Source of the DNA: Pyricularia pennisetigena
Lineage: Eukaryota; Ascomycota; Sordariomycetes; Magnaporthales; Pyriculariaceae
Direction of reading: 5' to 3'
Length of the DNA: 64,000 bases
NCBI RefSeq assembly: GCF_004337985.1
Contig: NW_021940923.1
Location: forward strand, 1,261,767-1,325,766
Made by a program: the position numbers and the translations under genes. The notes beneath the pieces are model-generated. The model ran no database searches, was not told the DNA's origin, and saw only the letters and a program-made list of their open reading frames with translations. Below, in pieces: positions 58,101 through 64,000 of the stretch (position 1 is its first letter; every line of letters begins with the position of its first letter).

Positions 58101-60450
58101 TAATATTCGATAAATTTTTTATACAATTTTAACCAGGCGGACGTTTCGTTTAACGAAATTAATAAACCGGTTTTCCATTTTAAACGCAGGGCGTCGTTTC
58201 CGTTTATCGTTTCGACCAAATATATCCGAACGCGAATAACCTATTTGTGGTTTTTTCGTATATCGAAGGCGTACCACCGAAATAAGTCGTTCGTCCTATT
58301 ATCGAAAACCTTCGACGGGTCCGGTATTTTATCGTTTAATACCTTTTCGAGGGAAAATCCACGGCCGACAAATATTAGATTTTCGAAACAAAACCGGAGC
58401 GTTTGGAAAGCGTTGCCGCACAATTTACGTATATAAATTAAAATTACGCGGTTATTAAACGTTACCAATTTACTATCGTTATCGCCCGTCCAAAATACCT
58501 TAACCTCCCGTTCGGCGTTTTTTTTCAAATCCGCTAATTTTAATTGTGCAGAAAACGTTTACGATAAAACGGTATTATGGGCGATAATCGCATTTAAATA
58601 AATAACCGAATTCATTTTTTTAACCAATTACGTTACCTAACCCGGTAATAATTTTGCACGCATCGTTAATTTCGCCACGTCGCCGGATCGCAGCGATATT
58701 TACTAATATCGTTATTTTTATCAATTATATTCGAATTTACGCGATAATTACGTTAATTGGCGTACGGTATAAATTGTTACGACGATATTATGCATATTAT
58801 TAATTCCCTAATCGCCGAAATTACGATCGCCGAATTCGCAAAATGGCCCCAAACCTTAAAACTAATACGGTCCATCGGTAACCTCGAAACGCAATTAACG
58901 TACGTATCGAAAATATTATATTCGACGTATTTTAATCGTACCCGCCGGTAGGAGCCGCGCGCGGTTATCGGGACGTTATAACGTATATTATATATAAAAT
59001 TATTTTAATTACGCCGTTTAATGGATATCCGTAATTATGCGTTTCGTACCATTTTTTACCGTTACGTCGAACGGCCGCGATAACGGAATGGAACGGTACG
59101 ACGGTTCGCTATTTTAATCCCGTAAATTTGCGATATAATATAACGTCCACGAACCCGCATACGAACCCGTTATTAATATTATCGTTTATAATATTAATTA
59201 CGCCCGCGGCGATTATCGCTTTATATACGGCGCGTTTAAACGCCGATAATTTATAACCGCACGCGGATTTTTTTCCCGCTTTTACCGCCTCCGCCACGAA
59301 TCGGAATATATTATATTAATATTTAAAATATTTGGAAACGGTATTAATATTTATAATAACCGAAAACGTACCCGTCGATTTTTCGGATTAGTTTCGGCGG
59401 TCCAAATGCTGGAAAACCAAATGGTTTTCGTCGCGTATATTAATTAACGATTTGCCCATTAACCGGTCGAAACCGGCGAACGCCGGAATTAATACCGCGT
59501 TATATCGTCCCGTCCCTAATAAAAATGCAATCCGGTCCAAAACGACGTTTTTACCCGCGAACGTTTTTTCGAAATTTATTAGGTCCAACAACGGGTTCGG
59601 GCCTATTTTGCAATCGCCCATTTTAACCTGCTCGTCGCCCGCGGTATTTTCGTCGCCGCCCCCGTAAACCCGCGTTATTATAATTGTTAAAAATTCGCCT
59701 TCCGCCAATTTTACGCGTTCCTTAACCCGGATAAAACCCCACGTTTTCGACCCCATTTTTATTTTTTATATTAATATTTCCTTATAATTGCCCGCCCGTT
59801 CGTGGTTATTATTAAAATAAATCCTAAAACGTTTTTTATCCCGGAATAAATAACTATACGGAATATTTTCAAATCCCACCGTTATTATGCATTTAAAACC
59901 GTCGAACGTCGGTAAAATAACGGTTAAATCGTATATTTTTTCGCGCGTCGCCAGCGGCACGAATTTGGTTAAATTTATATTTTTGGCCACCGTTAGCAGC
60001 GGACCGAAGCGTTGCGCCACGTCGCGTTTTATCGCGGTAAACGTTTCGAAAATACCGGTATAAAACGGATATTTGTCGAAATGTGCAATTACGTAAAAGG
60101 CGAAAAAAGGTATCCAATTTTATATAGGGCGGTATTATACGTAACGAAACCTATTGTATAAATAAAACTAATTGTTTATATCGGTAGGACCACGCGGTTT
60201 GTTTAATACGTCGGAACGACGTAATAACCTTTTAAATACGGAATTTAAAATCGCACTATGCCATAAACGTTTATAATTAACCACCGGTAATCCGGAATTT
60301 TACAAAATTAAATAATATAAAAACGGAACGCCAAATTCGCAGCATTTAAACCGCTGCCAATATATAAAAACGCCTCGTCGATATAATTGGCAATACTATA
60401 ATAATTTTACCAGCACCCGGATTCGAAAAAGTGGACCCTTTTTCCAAAAT
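55150..60450 (-). pseudogene. RecQ-family helicase relic, telomere-linked-helicase-like (copy 2)
   Basis: Three consecutive minus-strand blocks are seen. At 60450-59100 in one frame: DLTVILPTFDGF, NNHERAGNY, KMGSKTWGFIRV, NPLLDLINFEKTFAG. At 58528-56210 in the next frame is the helicase core, with VIDEMY near 56984-56995 (DEAH box with His changed to Tyr), TYYSGDVNPAAVDK, the TAFGEKVNIPDVRLV motif V region, and motif VI near 56460-56500 reading LDFLVQE, a TAG stop, then GKIGRD. At 56208-55150 in a third frame: SSPGYVTPTHS, RSSGRPGNPSSRISQ, DNVTRDLPDMEKN. The frame changes may be introns, indels or separate genes. Motif order and spacing are those of RecQ. The telomere-linked assignment rests on the long extensions and the duplicated context. 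Confidence 0.8.
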
Positions 60451-61639
60451 ACCGAAATTCCCACGCTCCGCTAATTTATAAAATTAAATAACGAAAAAAC
60501 AATTAAAATAAAATAATAAAAAATGTTAAAGTAAATTAAAATATAATAAAATAAAAAACGTAAACGTCGATAAAAAAATATATTAATTTTACGATTTCGG
60601 CGATCGTGGCATACACGCATAAACGAAATCGTTGTAATACCGCGGTTACGTACGCGATCGACCCACTAAAACCCCGTACACGTTAACCTTTTTTCGACGT
60701 TATTCGTTAATAAACGTAAACCGCAATTATAGGTCCAAATATTAGCCGTTTAAAAACCCAATATTAACACCACCGGATATTAATCGCCGATTTTACCGTC
60801 GCGGGCAAACGAGGAATTACGCTAACCGTAGCTTTCGCGAATAGGTGGCGGTATTACGCATTTAACGACGACCCGGATTATGGTAAAATAAAATTGTAAA
60901 ATCGAATTCGCAAAATCGATTTAAATAACGCCGTGGGTTGTAAAAATTTAAATTTGGAATCCTAACCCCGAGGCCGGCGACGAAAGGAAAATCCTATTTA
61001 TAAATATAAAATCGAATATAAACGCCGGTGGATACCGGTAAAAAAACCTCACCGATTTAAATTTACCCGAAAAATATAAAAACCGCCCTTTCGCCATTTC
61101 GCCCTTTTTCCCTCCAACCTTTCCGACAATTTTTTTTTTCTTTTTTTAATAGTTTTTCGCACTATTATTTTTTTGTTTTGCTTTTTATTTATATTTTTGC
61201 ACAAACCACGATCGCCGACCTCGTAATATGTGTTTAATTATTAATTCCTGCTTTTATTTTACTTAACGCCTTTATTTTTAACGTTTATTTATTTTATAAA
61301 CCCCGAATTGTTGGTATACGTTAAATTTAATAAATCGAAATTATAAAATCTATAAACCCTACCGTTGAAAATATTACCAGCACGTTTTTACGTCGCGGAC
61401 TTTATAATATTAATAAGTGTAACCATTTTTATTTTCGTTTGCATTTTATTAATTTGGTTTTTTAATATTTTTTACCGCGCGTCGCATTAACAAATCGTCC
61501 TTTGGACTATTAAATTTTCGTTAGCTTTAAACGTTATTATATATATTATATCGTTGCATTTAAACAGCTGGTTATAATAATCGCAACCACATATAATATT
61601 TAATACAATTTTATAATTTAGTACCACCGGTATATTAAT
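60451..61639. promoter_or_regulatory. Divergent intergenic region between the RecQ-like and SNF2-like genes
   Basis: It separates the 5' ends of the two oppositely oriented relics and has long pyrimidine tracts (about 61090-61190). The homologous part of copy 1 is about 50300-51490. No specific promoter motif could be fixed after RIP. Confidence 0.4.
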
Positions 61640-64000
61640 ATATATTATACCGCCCAGGAAAAGCACCGGTAAAACCACCGCGGTATATGCGTCGGACCAG
61701 GACTGCATACCCTATATATACCAATATACGTACAAATACCGACCGCTGGACGAAATGCAAAACTATATGCACCGCGATTGGTACGATAACGATTACACCC
61801 AATAGGCGGAATACCCCGGATATAATAATTCGAACCCTGCCAAAACGGCGGCACTGCGCAAAGCGATTATTATATAAACCACCGCCCTGCGGGGGTTTGG
61901 TATTATCGCGGGTTGCCATTTTATATTCGAATTTAGGCGCGACGTAATAAAACCGAACGGATTCCTTAAATTTTTTATAAAATGGAAAACGCCTGCTATT
62001 ATTACGTCCTTTTATACGTTTAAAAGTAAATACCACGCGTTCCTTATATCGTCGCGGCAATACCAAAAATCGGCGATTAACGACCTCGTGGCGTATAATT
62101 AACAATTAATAATAATTTACGCACTAGGTACCCGTTTATTATATAATTTTATAGCATTAAAAAAGGTTAAATTCTATTATAAAAAGGTTAAAGTTTTAAA
62201 ATATAAAATAATACCCCGCATAATCGAAAACCTCGCCTATAAAGCACAGCCCGGATTCGTAACGGCTTTTAACCGTATTAGCAGGGGCTAACCTTTACCC
62301 GTTAAACCGTATATTGCAACGTTTAATATGGTAACGGTGTAAAATTATAATAGTAAAATTTGGATAAAAGGCACAATTATTTTATATGCCTGCTATATAT
62401 TTAATAATATGCGTAAAGGTTATATTATCCGCAAAAATAACCCAACGGATTACCCATTTTTCTTCCACAAATAGGGCGACGAAAACGAATTTAATAATAC
62501 GAATATTGGCGACCCGATTTTCGGTTTCATTTTTTATTAGTGGATTATGGCGATTTGCATTGTCGTTAATTTCCTGGCCGGTAAACCTAAATTGGTTATC
62601 GGTAATATCCCCCCCCGCGAAAATTTCGTTTATATATTCGAAATTACCGAGGCTATTTTCGGCCGCGTCGCTAAAAAAACCCAATTAGGTAACGACGACG
62701 CGCGCCGGTTTTTATCGTTTAACCGCAAATTCGAGGAAATAACCGCGCACCGGACCATAAATCCAAAAAACCTGACGGATATCCTAAACAAATTTCGATT
62801 CGTTACCGGCGAAAACCCCGGCGATAGCGCAAATATATACGAACGGTTCCTAAAACGACAGGTTTACCTGGTCGACGTCGCCCCCAATATAATAACCGGC
62901 AATAAAATTATAAAAAAATTTAAAAGCGAAATAAAATTTAAAAAACAAATGGACGCCGACACGTTCGCGCTATTTGTCGGTAATATCCAAAACCAATTCC
63001 TAAATCCCAAACCAGCGGAATTCGGTAACGCAAAAACCCGCGCGTTTTTAATTACCGTACCAAAAAACGAATTCGATAATTTTATTAACGCGTAGGGCGA
63101 CTTTATATAAAAATTGGTAAAAAATAGTATAACGGCCAACGATATTTTTATAAAGGCCGACGCCGTCGACCAGGTTATTAAATTTAGCAAAACCTCGTTC
63201 GTTAATAATTATTTTATTTACGCCACCCCTTTTCGGAATACGGATCCCACCGATACGATGCGGTAGCTCGGATTTAACCCCGCCGACGAAAATTTTAATT
63301 TTAATTAATAAAATACATTTATCGAAACCGGCGAAATGGTAAACGACGGCACCAAAATAACTAAATCGGTGCGGTTTAAATTATACCAAATTTATAGTAA
63401 ATATTACCCCATTACCTTTTTTTCCCATTTAACCGAAATATATTGCGAAATCGGCGACGCCGGCCCTATATAAATCGGCGATTTAGGATTTCGTAACGTG
63501 CGTTTAACCCCAAAAAATAATTATATTAACGTAATAAACGGTATAAACGTTTCGATTATATTAAATATAATAATTTCCCCGATTCGCGGCGGTATTAATA
63601 TATTCGGCTGCGGATTCGGTAAAACCGTTAAATATTAAACGATAATCGCGGTTATGGTTAATAAATTGGAAAAAATGCACAAAACGGACGAATTTATAAT
63701 TTTTTACCCCAATATAATTATAATACCGAATTATTTTATTACGGACGCATTCGAAACGGCCCACAAGTTTTTCCCCGGTTTGCTAAAACCCGTCGTATAT
63801 TATAATATTCCCGATTAGGCGTATAATCCGGTTATAAAAGCAGCGATTTTAACCAAAACGGGTATTAAATAATAAATTAAACGCATGGTGGTAAAAAAGC
63901 GATTCCCTTCGACGGTCCCACAGGTATTATTTATTATATATTCGATTTATTAGCAGCGGTTGTTTAATTACGCCGTGCAATATAAATACGAGGACGGTTC
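61640..64000 (+). pseudogene. SNF2-family ATPase-like relic (copy 2), single frame, runs off the window
   Basis: One plus-strand frame can be followed for about 2.36 kb without an indel, interrupted only by TAA/TAG at positions where Gln is expected. The longest open part is 62547-63095. It contains GCGFGKTV (Walker A) at 63606-63629, FIIFYPNIIIIPNYF (motif Ia region) near 63690-63735 and QVLFIIYSIY near 63924-63953. These correspond to GLGKTVQ, the P-x-(S/I)-L-x-x-W segment and the LITTY segment of SNF2 ATPases. The ~650 residues before the ATPase are unrecognised. SNF2 enzymes remodel chromatin or translocate on DNA. The DEAH box and C-lobe would lie beyond 64000. Calling SNF2 from the first third of the motor is moderately safe. 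Confidence 0.68.

Larger units (their letters stand above)
53265..64000. mobile_element. RecQ/SNF2 repeat unit, copy 2 (runs off the window)
   Basis: Same left terminus and gene order as copy 1. It extends at least 590 bp further right than the homologous truncation point of copy 1 (about 63411), revealing the SNF2 ATPase motifs. The full unit therefore exceeds 10.7 kb. No LTR or long TIR is visible at the left end. The right end is outside the window. Confidence 0.85.

Noticed and set aside
61635..62105. 156-codon minus-strand frame
   Set aside because: It is a shadow of the plus-strand SNF2-like frame, which is interrupted only by Gln-to-stop changes there.
62864..63190. 108-codon minus-strand frame opposite the SNF2-like gene
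   Set aside because: The plus frame is longer, is continuous with recognised motifs and is conserved in copy 1.
43160..64000. Telomere end of the contig
   Set aside because: No CCCTAA/TTAGGG array is present. Subtelomeric position is suggested only by the helicase type.
43160..64000. Starship or Helitron identity for the large unit
   Set aside because: No tyrosine-recombinase captain, Rep motif or Helitron hairpin end is visible; the helicase motifs are RecQ and SNF2, not Pif1-type.

Overview
The window looks like a filamentous ascomycete genome (probably Pezizomycotina). The intact genes have 53-66 bp introns with GT..AG ends and CTAAC-like branch sites. Most of the DNA has the signature of repeat-induced point mutation (RIP): it is very TpA-rich, frames are closed by TAA/TAG where CAA/CAG is expected, CpG is plentiful, and duplicated copies differ mostly by C/T and G/A. 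Only three protein-coding genes look intact. Almost everything else is dead mobile DNA or decayed genes, so this is an accessory, possibly subtelomeric, compartment.

Layout. 1-1356: the 3' part of a Fot1/pogo-type transposon. 2.6-7.9 kb: a higher-GC island with an assembly gap, one intact two-exon gene of unknown function with an internal duplication (4289-4831), and decayed genes including an ABC-transporter nucleotide-binding fragment. 8.2-22.8 kb: a nest of transposons. A second Fot1-like relic carries an inserted LTR. Several copies of a short-TIR family (called RepX here) are stacked on each other. One RepX copy is split by a complete 6.77 kb Ty1/copia retrotransposon (13287-20060, 558-bp LTRs, TSD TAATT). 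Another RepX end is hit by a complete 1,885-bp pogo-like element with 43-bp TIRs and a TA target duplication. 22.9-26.8 kb: an intact secreted chitin deacetylase gene with four exons, then a protein-kinase pseudogene. 26.8-39.3 kb: more RepX copies, including a full-length head-to-head pair and one clean copy with a 9-bp TSD, an LTR, a chromodomain remnant and a second copia-like pol relic. 39.3-43.1 kb: a gene-poor stretch with one intact two-exon gene for a small Cys-rich protein with a signal peptide and a CYSTM-like tail, then a fold-back element.

43.16-64 kb: two head-to-tail copies of a unit of more than 10 kb. Each starts with the same terminus, a 20-bp palindrome and a 42-bp minisatellite (5 units in one copy, 6 in the other). 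Each carries a large minus-strand RecQ-family helicase relic resembling telomere-linked helicases, and a divergent plus-strand relic with SNF2-type ATPase motifs. The first copy is cut off inside the SNF2-like frame exactly where the second begins. The second runs off the window. This paired RecQ/SNF2 unit and the RepX family are the least ordinary things here. No live cooperative pathway can be read. The intact genes are isolated islands, and the two with signal peptides (a chitin deacetylase and a Cys-rich protein) fit a fungus that modifies or displays proteins at its cell surface.
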